This document shows positions 27,538 to 36,366 of a DNA stretch of 64,000 nt, piece by piece (position 1 is the first letter of the stretch; every line of letters starts with the position of its first letter). Where the stretch lies: positions 99,687 to 163,686 of the forward strand of contig CABIYE010000005.1 of the NCBI GenBank assembly GCA_902362865.1, in the 5' to 3' direction. Made by a program: the position numbers and the translations under genes. A model generated the notes under the pieces. The model was not told where the DNA came from. It searched no databases and saw only the letters and a list, made by a program, of their open reading frames with translations. Source of the stretch: Clostridiaceae bacterium. Lineage in GTDB: Bacteria > Bacillota > Clostridia > Lachnospirales > Lachnospiraceae.

Positions 27538-28809
27538 TCATTTTTCCTTTGTATATGCGCTGAATGCTCTATGCTCGTCCGCATATTGCAGCACCTCGTC
27601 CAGTGTCTTCTCTTTTTTCAGCCAGAGCAACTGCTGCGCTGCAAGCTCATTTTGAAAATTCCATATAAGCTGTGCGTTTCCCGTTGTAACATCAATGATT
27701 TCACCACTTGCTTCATACCGGTCTATATCATCCTGTATCCTGCTTTCATGTATCGGAACAATTCCCTTTACTACCGAGGATGACTGTGTGAAATCCAGTA
27801 TTTCCTGCGTCAGTTTTTCATCGTCCAGAAGCGCATAAAAAATCTCATCTATGAGCTCACTGTACTCTGTATCGGCGCTCTTCATAAATGTCATATTTGT
27901 TTCCCGGATCAACTGTGCATTTCCATTCTGGTTTGGAAATGGAAAGATACCAAAATCAATATTTTTTCCATATTGATTTGCAAACTGCATAGACCAGGAG
28001 CCCGTCATATACATCGCCGCCTCTCCTTGCGTAAATCGGCTGTCGCTTTCAAACTGATTGATCTGAAGCGCATCTTCCCATGTGTTTTCCAATATAAACT
28101 GATTATTCAAATAACAATGCCTTACACTGTCATTTTGAAGAAACCCTTCACTGCCTTCCCGGAATTTATCGCCCCAGATGGCATCCTCCTTAAAAATATC
28201 ATTCATCATATACTGCATCGTCATGTTTGCCACCTTCCAGCTCTCCTGAAAGTGTGCTGCAAAGGGAACAATGCCCGCCTGCTTCAACGTATGAGTAATA
28301 TCCTGCAGCTCTTCCATTGTCGACGGCGGAGCGAGCCCATATATTTCAAAAATATTTTTATTATAGATAACGCCCTGGTACCATGCATTATACGGCATCC
28401 CATACATTTCTCCATCAACGGTTACAGAACCCAGCGCTTCTTCTACAATCTTCTCCCTGCATTTTGAAGAAATAGTTCCCAGGTTCCCTGTTTTCGCATA
28501 AACCTGTACATCCTGCGCTTTTCCGATCATAATATCCGGAATATCTCCTGCCGCGAACCTTCCTCTCATCTGAGATGCAAAACGATCTCCCCAGTCTACA
28601 CACTCCCATTCCAGAATAACCCCGGGAAAATATTCCATCATCCATTCATCAATCATATCTTCTACCCCGGCATCCGATGTAGACTGCCCCGCCAGCACAC
28701 TGAGTACAATCTGCTCTGGCTCCTCTTCGTCTTCTATATAAGAACGTGTACATCCCCCTTGAAGGAAAGCAATACACAAAACTATCAGATATATTAAAAT
28801 CCGTTTCAC
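27538..28809 (-). CDS. Extracellular solute-binding lipoprotein, permease-less
   Basis: A 423-residue family 1 solute-binding protein with a lipobox ending LQGGC. GTG at 28809 is chosen as start: GGGAGGAG is 6 nt upstream and GTGA overlaps the regulator stop by 4 nt, so it is translationally coupled to the response regulator. Typical sugar-binder features include MYGMPYNAWYQGVIYN and GEAAMYMTGSW. No permease is adjacent; the next gene is the giant SLH glycosidase. It likely works with the kinase as a ligand receptor, or feeds a permease encoded elsewhere. Confidence 0.88.
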   Translation of the reverse strand: MKRILIYLIVLCIAFLQGGCTRSYIEDEEEPEQIVLSVLAGQSTSDAGVEDMIDEWMMEYFPGVILEWECVDWGDRFASQMRGRFAAGDIPDIMIGKAQDVQVYAKTGNLGTISSKCREKIVEEALGSVTVDGEMYGMPYNAWYQGVIYNKNIFEIYGLAPPSTMEELQDITHTLKQAGIVPFAAHFQESWKVANMTMQYMMNDIFKEDAIWGDKFREGSEGFLQNDSVRHCYLNNQFILENTWEDALQINQFESDSRFTQGEAAMYMTGSWSMQFANQYGKNIDFGIFPFPNQNGNAQLIRETNMTFMKSADTEYSELIDEIFYALLDDEKLTQEILDFTQSSSVVKGIVPIHESRIQDDIDRYEASGEIIDVTTGNAQLIWNFQNELAAQQLLWLKKEKTLDEVLQYADEHRAFSAYTKEK

Positions 28810-30404
28810 ATTTTCTCCTCCCTGCACTGACTCTTATAATCACGGGGACTCACCCCTGTACTCTTTTTGAATACACGGCTGAAATATGCATAATCATCAT
28901 ATCCCACGACAAACGCAATTTCAGTCAAATTCATATCACTGTTTCTTATATACTCTTTCGCTTTTTCTACTCTCCTGCGCGTAATATAAAGAATGAGGCT
29001 CTCACCGATTTCCTGCCGGAACATTCTGGAAAAATAAGTACTCGCCACATGATATCGTTCTGCCAGCATTGCCAGTGACATTTCTTCTGAATAATGTTCA
29101 TCTATCCAGCCTGCCGCCTGGTGGACAATCTCCGCCATTGCGTTTGTTGTATGCTCTTCCTTTTCTGGTATCAGATATTCAATCACTTCTTCCAGCATCT
29201 CACATAGAAGCTGCAAATCCAGAGACTCTGTCGTCTTCTCAATCGTCTCCAGAAAACTTTCCACATCAGCCACCTTCATAAATCCCTGTTTCTGTATCAC
29301 ATAATCTAACAATATAGTCAGGACCTGGCGTACAGTCTGCTTTACCTCCAGATAACTCCAACCGTTCTTCTGACACTTTATAAGGCCTGTCCATTTAAAT
29401 ACAATCTTTTTAATTAATTCGACGTCGCCTGTTCTTAAAGCATTTTTCAGATGTTTCTCATAATCCGGCTTAAAATGAGCAACAACCTTTTCCTTCTCTC
29501 CACCTGTTCTATCAGAAATGAGCACTTCATCTTTCAGACAATATTTACGCGTCATCAAAATCCCGATTGCTTCAACATATGCCATATGAATACTTTCCAT
29601 AGAATACGATTGGGCGCTGATACATATGGTAATGCAGGATTTTATAAATGTTGAAAATCTAAACCTTATTTTCTCCGCCGTCTTTATCAAATCCCGCTTG
29701 CTTTTATCTGTTACAACAATAAATTCATTCAACCTGTAAATATTATTAAATACAATCAGATTTTCATTGTTAAATGCTGCTTTGATTTCTTTCTTTATAT
29801 TATATGAAATCAAATTCCTGTCATGCCCACTTGCCCGGATCGCTTCTTGAAGATTATGTATCTTTATCAGCATCAGACTCATCTCTGCAAATTCCATAAA
29901 ATTATCAGTAGAACGGAATGAATTCTCCGGCACTTCTCTTCGCTGGATCATCTGGCTGAATTCACTGTCTTGTATGACAGACGCCGCCTTTAATAATTCC
30001 AGTTGTTCATTTTCACGCTCACTGATTTTTTCCAATGCTTTCACAACAGCCTTTATTAACTCAATCTTCGTAACCGGTTTTACCAGATAATTAATCGCCC
30101 CGGACATAAATGTATCTCTGACATAGTCAAAATCATCATAGCCGCTGATTACAAAGGTAACTATATCAGGATATTTTTTCCCGACTTCTGTCAAAAGTTG
30201 TACCCCGTCTAGAAATGGCATATTAATATCTGTAATTAATATATCCGGCCTGTATTCCTCTATGCTCTGTAAAGCATCTTCCCCATTAACCGCCGGCTCT
30301 AAAAACTCCAGTCCATATTTTTCCCACAAAATCATATTGCGAAGTTTTTCGCGGGTCCAATATTCATCATCTGCAATCAATACTTTATACTTTTTTTCAT
30401 ACAT
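28806..30404 (-). CDS. YesN-type response regulator, long form
   Basis: A 532-residue regulator: receiver domain 1-125 (acidic D12/D13, phospho-acceptor D59 in ILITDINMPF, lysine in YLVKPVTKIE), a central linker of about 290 residues of unknown fold, and an AraC-type HTH at about 430-532 (MLAERYHVASTYFSRMFR and VGYDDYAYFSRVFK). It overlaps both the kinase (8 nt) and the lipoprotein (4 nt). The target is probably its own cluster plus the downstream glycosidase. Confidence 0.92.
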   Translation of the reverse strand: MYEKKYKVLIADDEYWTREKLRNMILWEKYGLEFLEPAVNGEDALQSIEEYRPDILITDINMPFLDGVQLLTEVGKKYPDIVTFVISGYDDFDYVRDTFMSGAINYLVKPVTKIELIKAVVKALEKISERENEQLELLKAASVIQDSEFSQMIQRREVPENSFRSTDNFMEFAEMSLMLIKIHNLQEAIRASGHDRNLISYNIKKEIKAAFNNENLIVFNNIYRLNEFIVVTDKSKRDLIKTAEKIRFRFSTFIKSCITICISAQSYSMESIHMAYVEAIGILMTRKYCLKDEVLISDRTGGEKEKVVAHFKPDYEKHLKNALRTGDVELIKKIVFKWTGLIKCQKNGWSYLEVKQTVRQVLTILLDYVIQKQGFMKVADVESFLETIEKTTESLDLQLLCEMLEEVIEYLIPEKEEHTTNAMAEIVHQAAGWIDEHYSEEMSLAMLAERYHVASTYFSRMFRQEIGESLILYITRRRVEKAKEYIRNSDMNLTEIAFVVGYDDYAYFSRVFKKSTGVSPRDYKSQCREEKM

Positions 30405-32187
30405 GGTCTCTTTCCTCTGTATTTCTGGGCAAAGTCATATGTACCCGGGTACCTTCTCCTATTTTACTTTCTATATAAATTCCATACTGTTTCCCGTACA
30501 GGATTTTTAAACGGGCGTTAATATTATGCAGACCAATTGACGTCCCCTGTTCCACAGGACCTATTTCATTCTTTCTTAAACTTGCATTTATTTCTGTCAC
30601 TTCCATTCCCACTCCATTATCAGCCACACATATATGAAGCTTGTCCGCTTTCACTTTTATCTCAATTCGTATTTCCTTATCTCCCCTTTTATTTCTAAGA
30701 CCATGATTAATCGCATTTTCCACCAGAGGCTGCAGGGAAATTCTCGGAATCAAAGCGCGCCGCGACTGTTCATCCACATCAAAAATATAATGAATATTAT
30801 CATGCATACGGATACTCATAACCTGTGTATAATTTTTCAAATGCATAATTTCTTTCGCCACTGTTGAAAAAGGCTCTTTCATATTTAAGCTATACCGGAA
30901 TAGATTGGACAATGACTGGCTCAGCATACTGACTTCCGGACAGTTTTTAATCTCTGCTATACTGCTCATTGTATCTAATGTGTTATATAAGAAATGAGGG
31001 TTGATCTGTGCCTGCAAAGCTTTATACTCCGCCTGGGTCAGAAGCTGCTTTGCCTGGTATTCCTTCTCCTTTAACTCTTCCATCTGATCCAGCATTTCAT
31101 TAAAATTCTTTCCAAGCTCACCTGTTTCATCTTTGTTAGAGATCTCAGCCCGCAGCTGCGTATTGCCATTCTTTATCTTCTGTATCGTTCCCATCAGAAT
31201 GTCCAGCGGACGGGTGATGTTTCTTGATATTAAAAGCGTTAATATCGTTGCCATAATAATCATACAGGCTGCAATCAGTATCAGATTCGCTGTCAGATTC
31301 CTCTGATTCTGCTCCAGCAGATTCCTTGGCATCATCGAATAAGCCGTAAGATTATATTTATTCTGTTTTACCTGAAACAGCTCCTGCTTTAAACGATCGG
31401 ATGCTGTCACAGTTTCGCCCTTTTCTATCTTTCTGGTTGTTTCATCATAATATTTTTGCTCGCCCTCCGACAGACTTCCAAGAGATAATGCCGGACGGTC
31501 TCCTTCCGGCTGGAGCCACATAAATACAGTGCTGTCTGTACGGTACTTCTCCATGATTGTAGTAATCGTCTTCGTATCAATATCACATACAATATATCCG
31601 ACCTTATCGTTCCGGTCGCTATTATAATACAATTTCAGCACAAACCTTAAAATGTCCTTTTCCCGATATGGATTATAATAACTGGATATCAGCATTGCTG
31701 AATCATCAGATTCAACATAATCCATAACTATACGGGCATTTTCTCCTTCTATATCATCGTAAATATCAATCTGATAATTATGCTTTGGTGTAACAGCTCT
31801 TCGGTATGTACTTACAATCTCATGATCCATGGTATACAAATATAATGCCACAACATTATCACCCGTTTCAAATTCACTCGTACCTATATCATAAGCCTTC
31901 CGGTAAAACTCAGAACGCAGCGTTTCAATTCCGGGATTATCACTTAATCTCTCAATCAGTTCTTCTTCTGTATATACCTCAATCAAGTTACTTTCCATCT
32001 TCTTTGCAAAATCATAAATTTCATTCTGCATATTCTGCAGGGAGTTTTCACTTTCCTCTTTCGCCTGTCCATAAATCAGAGAAGATGATGTCTCCTGAAA
32101 AAGCCATGTCTGCAGCAATAACGCTATAAGCGTACATCCAAGACACATAAATAAGATTTTAAATCTTAACTTCATATTTTCCCTCAT
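30397..32187 (-). CDS. YesM-type sensor histidine kinase
   Basis: A 596-residue kinase: transmembrane helices at about 10-28 and 300-322, an extracellular domain between them, HAMP (about 325-375), His_kinase with the phospho-accepting histidine near 396 in QINPHFLYNTLD, and HATPase_c (VENAINHG, DNGVGM, GIGLHNINARL-type G-box). It is the first gene of the HK-RR-SBP cluster. The external domain is the probable contact for the solute-binding lipoprotein or its sugar. Confidence 0.92.
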   Translation of the reverse strand: MRENMKLRFKILFMCLGCTLIALLLQTWLFQETSSSLIYGQAKEESENSLQNMQNEIYDFAKKMESNLIEVYTEEELIERLSDNPGIETLRSEFYRKAYDIGTSEFETGDNVVALYLYTMDHEIVSTYRRAVTPKHNYQIDIYDDIEGENARIVMDYVESDDSAMLISSYYNPYREKDILRFVLKLYYNSDRNDKVGYIVCDIDTKTITTIMEKYRTDSTVFMWLQPEGDRPALSLGSLSEGEQKYYDETTRKIEKGETVTASDRLKQELFQVKQNKYNLTAYSMMPRNLLEQNQRNLTANLILIAACMIIMATILTLLISRNITRPLDILMGTIQKIKNGNTQLRAEISNKDETGELGKNFNEMLDQMEELKEKEYQAKQLLTQAEYKALQAQINPHFLYNTLDTMSSIAEIKNCPEVSMLSQSLSNLFRYSLNMKEPFSTVAKEIMHLKNYTQVMSIRMHDNIHYIFDVDEQSRRALIPRISLQPLVENAINHGLRNKRGDKEIRIEIKVKADKLHICVADNGVGMEVTEINASLRKNEIGPVEQGTSIGLHNINARLKILYGKQYGIYIESKIGEGTRVHMTLPRNTEERDHV

Positions 32188-32209
32188 AATAATTTTTCAA
32201 TTTTTTTAA

Positions 32210-32258
32210 TTATACAATAAAAAGAACTGGCCTGAAAGAAATTCAGGTCAGTTCTTGT
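32210..32258 (-). terminator. Terminator after the flavodoxin-family gene
   Basis: Inverted repeat of AAGAACTG/CCTGA with TCAGG/CAGTTCTT (about 32222-32256, one mismatch pair), followed on the minus strand by TTTTTATTG. It overlaps the stop of the 31-codon frame at 32248. Confidence 0.7.
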
Positions 32259-32343
32259 CAAAATCATTATAAAAGTTTTCCTGATACATTTCGTCATATA
32301 ATTTAACTATCAACTTCTCTCCTGCTGTCACATTTCTTTTCAT
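32248..32343 (-). CDS. Possible 31-residue small protein coupled to FMN reductase
   Basis: An ATG at 32343 overlaps the flavodoxin-family stop as ATGA and opens a 31-codon frame (begins MKRNVTAGEK, ends NDFDKN). The terminator stem begins at its stop codon, so the transcript includes it whole. It could be a real small protein, a leftover of a longer C-terminus, or chance. I do not recognise it. Confidence 0.35.
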   Translation of the reverse strand: MKRNVTAGEKLIVKLYDEMYQENFYNDFDKN

Positions 32344-32957
32344 CGGATAAAATCCGTTCTCTCGAAAGGTTCTTTCTTCGGAAGACCGTATTGTTCCTTC
32401 CCAAGTTTAATCGCCCGCATCAGAAACGCCATATTCCTTGCCAGCGTCCGCATCCCCTGCATACCTTCCGCATCCTGAACCGCCTCGCCAATCTCCCTGC
32501 CATGCACACTGTTCCAGTACTGACCGGACGCTACCGGCATGCCGCAGATGGTAAAATACTTATTCATCTCATCAAAGGTCGCTGAGAGCCCGCCTCTTCT
32601 TGCCGCCACTACACTCGCTCCTACCTTCATTGTCTTATCAAATGATGTGCTGAAAAACAACCGATCCAGGAAAGAAATCATCGTACCATTTGCCGATGCA
32701 TAATAAACCGGGCTGCCGATAACAAGCCCGTCACACGCTTCAAACTTCGGCGCAATTTCATTTACACAATCATCAAACACACATCTGCCTTTCTCCGCAC
32801 AGGCACGGCAGCCGATACAGCCGCGGATTGGTTTGTTCCCCACCTGTATTATCTCGCTCTCAATGCCTTCTTCCGCAAAAATCTTCGCCATCTCTTTCAA
32901 AGCAGCATATGTATTTCCCTCTTTATGAGGACTTCCATTAATCATCAATACCTTCAT
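32340..32957 (-). CDS. Flavodoxin-family NADPH-dependent FMN reductase
   Basis: A 205-residue flavodoxin-like protein with the FMN phosphate loop GSPHKEGNT (9-17) and IGSPVYYASANGTM. The cysteine pattern CIGCRACAEKGRCVFDDC is typical of iron-sulfur flavoprotein relatives (IsfC/WrbA-like). AGGAGG lies upstream. It should carry electrons from NAD(P)H to quinones, azo compounds or metals; physiological acceptor unknown. The MITE-like element begins about 30 nt upstream of its start and may carry or disturb its promoter. Confidence 0.85.
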   Translation of the reverse strand: MKVLMINGSPHKEGNTYAALKEMAKIFAEEGIESEIIQVGNKPIRGCIGCRACAEKGRCVFDDCVNEIAPKFEACDGLVIGSPVYYASANGTMISFLDRLFFSTSFDKTMKVGASVVAARRGGLSATFDEMNKYFTICGMPVASGQYWNSVHGREIGEAVQDAEGMQGMRTLARNMAFLMRAIKLGKEQYGLPKKEPFERTDFIR

Positions 32958-32984
32958 AATAAACCTCCTGCTAAAAATATTATA

Positions 32985-33210
32985 TTATGATGCCAGGGTC
33001 AAAAGGTCTGAATCCACGTGAGCTTGCTCATAAGTGGGGGAAAGACCTTGGGACCCGCCCCGATATGAGCATAAAAGTGGGATGTACATCCCACGATATG
33101 CGAATATTGGGTAGGATTGTGAGAGTGCATAGCACGGAACCCTAAAGGACTAGCTACGCGTCGCAATCCGTAGGCATCATAGTTGGGGGCTTTCGACCCC
33201 AACATCATTC
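32985..33210. mobile_element. MITE-like palindromic element with terminal inverted repeats
   Basis: Left end ATGATGCCAGGGTCAAAAG (32987 on) and the reverse complement of the right end ATGATGTTGGGGTCGAAAG (33208 back) agree at 15 of 19 positions, and both lie two bases inside a TA dinucleotide (32983-32984, 33211-33212). The interior folds into four consecutive long hairpins: 32996-33057, 33059-33112 (with the perfect 18-bp palindrome around GTGGGATGTACATCCCAC), about 33113-33170 and 33171-33212. It encodes no credible protein. TA flanks and short inverted ends suggest mobilisation by an IS630/mariner-type transposase, by inference. Confidence 0.6.
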
Positions 33211-33245
33211 TACCACACATTAGCTTTAAATGATAAACTCTTTTC

Positions 33246-33320
33246 AATATATCATTGACAAATATATCGTCATCTGATATATTGTAGTCAAGCAATATAT
33301 CGTCGAACGATATATCGTCA
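33246..33320 (+). promoter_or_regulatory. padR promoter with clustered ATATATCGTC operator boxes
   Basis: TTGACA (33255-33260) and TATATT (33278-33283) are exactly 17 nt apart. Five copies of an (A)ATATATC-GTC-like box, one inverted, surround and follow them (about 33246, 33261, 33277, 33293, 33309). This is the layout expected for autorepression by the PadR protein encoded just downstream. Confidence 0.7.
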
Positions 33321-33338
33321 AACGACAGGAGGCGCACA

Positions 33339-33668
33339 ATGGATAAAAACACTCCTCTTACCGAAGCCATCTTTTATATCTTACTTGCACTTCGGAAGCC
33401 GAACCATGGTTACGGAATCATCCAGGAAGTAGAGGCATTGACGGCAGGGCGTGTCGTCCTTGGTCCGGGCACACTCTACGGCGCCATACAGACATTAACC
33501 AAAAAAGGATGGATTCGCATCTACAGCGAGGATAAGACATCCCGGAAGAAAAAAGAATACCTGATTACCCCGGAAGGGCTTCAGGCATTTGAAGAAGAAT
33601 GCCGCAGGCTAGAGGAACTGATAGACAACGCAAAGCTTATGGAGGAAATCCCACATGAAGAAATTTAA
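33339..33668 (+). CDS. PadR family transcriptional regulator
   Basis: A 109-residue winged-helix regulator with the PadR pattern EAIFYILLALRKPNHGYGIIQEV and GTLYGAIQTLTKKGWI, and a short C-terminal dimerisation helix. AGGAGG precedes the ATG at 33339. It overlaps the DUF2812 gene by 14 nt, a very common Firmicutes pairing in which PadR represses the membrane partner. Repeated boxes over its own promoter suggest autoregulation. Confidence 0.93.
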   Translation: MDKNTPLTEAIFYILLALRKPNHGYGIIQEVEALTAGRVVLGPGTLYGAIQTLTKKGWIRIYSEDKTSRKKKEYLITPEGLQAFEEECRRLEELIDNAKLMEEIPHEEI

Positions 33669-34350
33669 ATTATATTTAAACAAAGACAAAGAGACAAAAT
33701 GGCTGAATGAAATGTCTGCAGACGGGTATGCCCTCACAAAGTTTTTCGCAGGCGTCTATACCTTCGAGAAATGTACGCCGGGGCAATATATTTATCAGGT
33801 CGACTTTACATCCGGGTTCTACAAAGTCAGCGACGATTACCGGGAATTTATGGAGGAAATGAATGCTGAAATCATCACCTTGTGGGGATTCTGGGTCATC
33901 CTCCGGAAGAAAGCCGCCGACGGGCCGTTTGAACTGTATACAGATACAGACTCCCAGATAGAGCATTACAAAAAGATCCTAATAATGCTGAAGATTGTTA
34001 CAATTTTTGAAATTCTGTGTTTCACCTACGAAGCAATGGCCGCCTGCCTGACAACAAGTGTAATTGAAATCGTGCCTCTCGTATGCATGGCAATCCTCGC
34101 CCTCATGATTATCGGACTGCTCAGGGCCGTCATGCACACGAAGCAAAAAATAAACGAACTTCTGGAACAGAAAGGCGAGCAGCCGAAGCCGATCCGCTCC
34201 AGGCCGGATAAGCTGCTGTTAAGCGGTCTTTTTATCAACATGTGTGCGTTAATTGCCAGAGATTCCGTAAGCGGTTCGATTGTAAATATCGTCCAGATAC
34301 TCGCAATTGTCTTAATGCTTGCCGGGCTCTACCGCAGCTGCCGGAGGTAA
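33655..34350 (+). CDS. DUF2812 domain membrane protein
   Basis: A 231-residue protein with an N-terminal DUF2812 domain (KWLNEMSADGYALTKFF; about 1-105) and four hydrophobic helices in the C-terminal half. It is translationally coupled to PadR. The family function is unknown; with PadR it is thought to respond to envelope or xenobiotic stress. The 3' end overlaps a GC-rich hairpin (34337-34363) that lacks a T-run. Confidence 0.88.
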   Translation: MKKFKLYLNKDKETKWLNEMSADGYALTKFFAGVYTFEKCTPGQYIYQVDFTSGFYKVSDDYREFMEEMNAEIITLWGFWVILRKKAADGPFELYTDTDSQIEHYKKILIMLKIVTIFEILCFTYEAMAACLTTSVIEIVPLVCMAILALMIIGLLRAVMHTKQKINELLEQKGEQPKPIRSRPDKLLLSGLFINMCALIARDSVSGSIVNIVQILAIVLMLAGLYRSCRR

Positions 34351-34385
34351 AACTTCCGGCAGCAGGTCCATAGTACAATACATTT

Positions 34386-35339
34386 CTACCATTCAATACT
34401 CCAGACAGCATCATAATCGTGCTGAAACAGTACATTTTCCCCCGTATATGCGCTGTCATAATATGTACGGCTGATATCATGATCCTCTTGATAAACTTTC
34501 GCTATCTCTTCCTCACTATCCCATCCCAGGTTTTCACATTCCTGAACAGCTTTCCCTACCTGGCCGTCTCTCACATACTCTTCGATTGCCCTGCGCTCAA
34601 TTTCCTCCGGGGCTTCCTCTGCCGCCTGTCCTCTTTGCCAGAGAATCTTTTTATCCTCTGCGGTCTTTCCGTAATAACTAATCTCTGAACAGCGCTGGAC
34701 AATCTTTTCTCCGCTTTCTTCTAACACCCCCTGCCGACTGGTTGCAAATACTACCGACACCTGATTGTATTCTGAAGTATCCCACTCCCAGAGAGTTTTC
34801 TGCCGAAACCCAATCTCCTGTACCGCATTCTCCGTATTTTCCGCAATCTCATCATTCGGCAGAATCCAGTCGCTTACCCACTGGACACCGATTGGCTTCT
34901 CTGACTTCAGTGTACAATAAATGTCTCCGTTTTTTAACTGGTACAGCTCTGTCACTTCTATTTTATCTGCCGGTATCGTATAGAGCATCCCGGCAATTCC
35001 CCCGCCATTATACAAATAGTGATTGCATATCTCATTCACAGCAACCGTTCCTATCAGAAGCACTGCAACGACTACGCCAAAGATTACTGCATTTTTATAA
35101 AAGAGGTTCTTACTCAGCTTTCGCATAACCTTTGCCGACGCATCTTCCTGTTCTTTCTCTGATGCTTCCTCTTCACCGCCGCTTATCGGCAATTTCTTAC
35201 CTGTATTCTCATAAATCCGCATACATTCTTCGCATCCACGTATATGCTCTTCTATCATCTGCATACTTTCTTCCTGCAGCACGCCATCCTCATACAGTAC
35301 CAGTAAATCCTGTACAATTGCACATTCCCTTTTCTTCAT
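34386..35339 (-). CDS. Anti-sigma factor with zf-HC2 domain
   Basis: A 317-residue transmembrane anti-sigma factor. The N-terminal zinc-binding domain shows H32 and C35/C38 (EEHIRGCEEC), a single transmembrane helix lies near residues 84-102, and the remainder is extracytoplasmic. It begins immediately after the stop of the ECF sigma gene with no gap. It should hold the sigma factor inactive until an extracellular signal acts on the outer domain, which resembles DUF4825-like sensor domains only loosely. Confidence 0.86.
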   Translation of the reverse strand: MKKRECAIVQDLLVLYEDGVLQEESMQMIEEHIRGCEECMRIYENTGKKLPISGGEEEASEKEQEDASAKVMRKLSKNLFYKNAVIFGVVVAVLLIGTVAVNEICNHYLYNGGGIAGMLYTIPADKIEVTELYQLKNGDIYCTLKSEKPIGVQWVSDWILPNDEIAENTENAVQEIGFRQKTLWEWDTSEYNQVSVVFATSRQGVLEESGEKIVQRCSEISYYGKTAEDKKILWQRGQAAEEAPEEIERRAIEEYVRDGQVGKAVQECENLGWDSEEEIAKVYQEDHDISRTYYDSAYTGENVLFQHDYDAVWSIEW

Positions 35340-35840
35340 CTATGGCACCTCCCTTATCATTTCCTGAATCTTCAATTTCGCCCGATGATAAATTACCCGC
35401 GCCCATCCCTCACCGCGTCCAAAGATTTCTCCAATCTCTCTGTAAGACAACTCTCCCAGCGTCCGAAGGGTAAAGACCTCTTTATATGGCTCCTCCAGAA
35501 AATGCAGAATCCTATAGATAGACAACGCCTCCTCCCTGCGGATACAAACCAGCTCCGGCCCGTCTTCTTTTTCCACCTCCGAATCGCTCTGCACCTCTGG
35601 CTGCATGGGTGCATCGGCAAGATGCTTCTGCTTTTTCAACCAGGACAGATACGTATTCTTTCCAATCTGGCAGAGCCATGTTTTAAGCTGACAGTCACCT
35701 TTGAATCTGTGTATATTTTTCAGCGCTTTGTAAAATGTCTCCTGCGTCAAATCCTCAGCAGTCTGCGGATTACTGCTCAGCGACAGCAGGTAATAATACA
35801 CATCACGGTAGTATCTCTTGTACACCTCCTCAAAACACAA
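35340..35840 (-). CDS. ECF RNA polymerase sigma factor
   Basis: A 166-residue sigma-70 family factor with region 2 (FEEVYKRYYRDVYYYLL and AEDLTQETFYKALKNI) and region 4 (LEEPYKEVFTLRTLGELSYREIGEI), joined by a linker of about 30 residues. The start chosen is TTG at 35840, 8 nt after GAGGAGG; an in-frame ATG at 35882 would add 14 residues but lacks an RBS. Co-encoded with its anti-sigma factor; the regulon is unknown. Confidence 0.88.
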   Translation of the reverse strand: MCFEEVYKRYYRDVYYYLLSLSSNPQTAEDLTQETFYKALKNIHRFKGDCQLKTWLCQIGKNTYLSWLKKQKHLADAPMQPEVQSDSEVEKEDGPELVCIRREEALSIYRILHFLEEPYKEVFTLRTLGELSYREIGEIFGRGEGWARVIYHRAKLKIQEMIREVP

Positions 35841-35923
35841 GCATCTCACCTCCTCTTTCCAATTAGACTCCCCAAAACTCATTTCGTTACAGAGAAATTA
35901 ATAATGTCAAGCCCACCGCCACG

Positions 35924-36164
35924 TCACATGTGCGGACAGAAAAAACGAACTGCCACATCGACAGCCCGCTTCTCGTCCAATTCACCGGTACTAAAAATAT
36001 TTTTCAAATGTCTGCTAATTCCGGACTTATCTACACCAAAAAGCTCAGACATTGCTTTTTGAAGTAACCCACAAACTTTCATCCTTAATATACGCATTTA
36101 CTGATACATCTCCATCTTCTGAATTGTACAATACCATTTCCATTTGCTTTGAAAAATCATTCAA
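35924..36164 (-). pseudogene. RhuM-family protein fragment, frameshifted and 3' truncated
   Basis: A TTG start at 36164, preceded by GGGGGGATA, opens MNDFSKQMEMVLYNSEDGD and continues to DESLWVT. Near 36060 the frame shifts by one base (an extra T before CAAAAAGCAATG) and resumes as QKAMSELFGVDKSGIS, then RHLKNIFSTGELDE. This is the DNA-binding N-terminus of RhuM (virulence-associated, KilA/Bro-like). After GELDE the similarity stops and the frame ends at 35924. It is therefore a broken remnant. Confidence 0.75.
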
Positions 36165-36366
36165 TATCTATCCCCCCTTCTGCAACAACGTCACACATTC
36201 AACAGTATTAACGGTTTCTCACAAAACCTGTTCCACACTTTTTGAGAAAACTCTATATCAACATATTATACGATTACATAGTCTTTCCTTCAATTTACAC
36301 ATCAATAATTCATTTTATTTTACAATAATTCCAACAAATAATTCATCCTTAATAATCAAATATTCA
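36165..36366. other. AT-rich gap without a supported gene
   Basis: No credible coding frame, RNA or terminator was recognised. It separates the RhuM fragment from the 3' end of the HEPN-type gene. Confidence 0.4.

Noticed and set aside
32999..33370. 123-codon minus-strand frame
   Set aside because: It lies within the MITE-like element and the padR promoter. The codons follow the hairpins and repeat boxes, so coding is incidental.
34337..34363. GC-rich hairpin at the DUF2812 stop as terminator
   Set aside because: The stem is good but no T tract follows on either strand; it is mentioned only with the gene.
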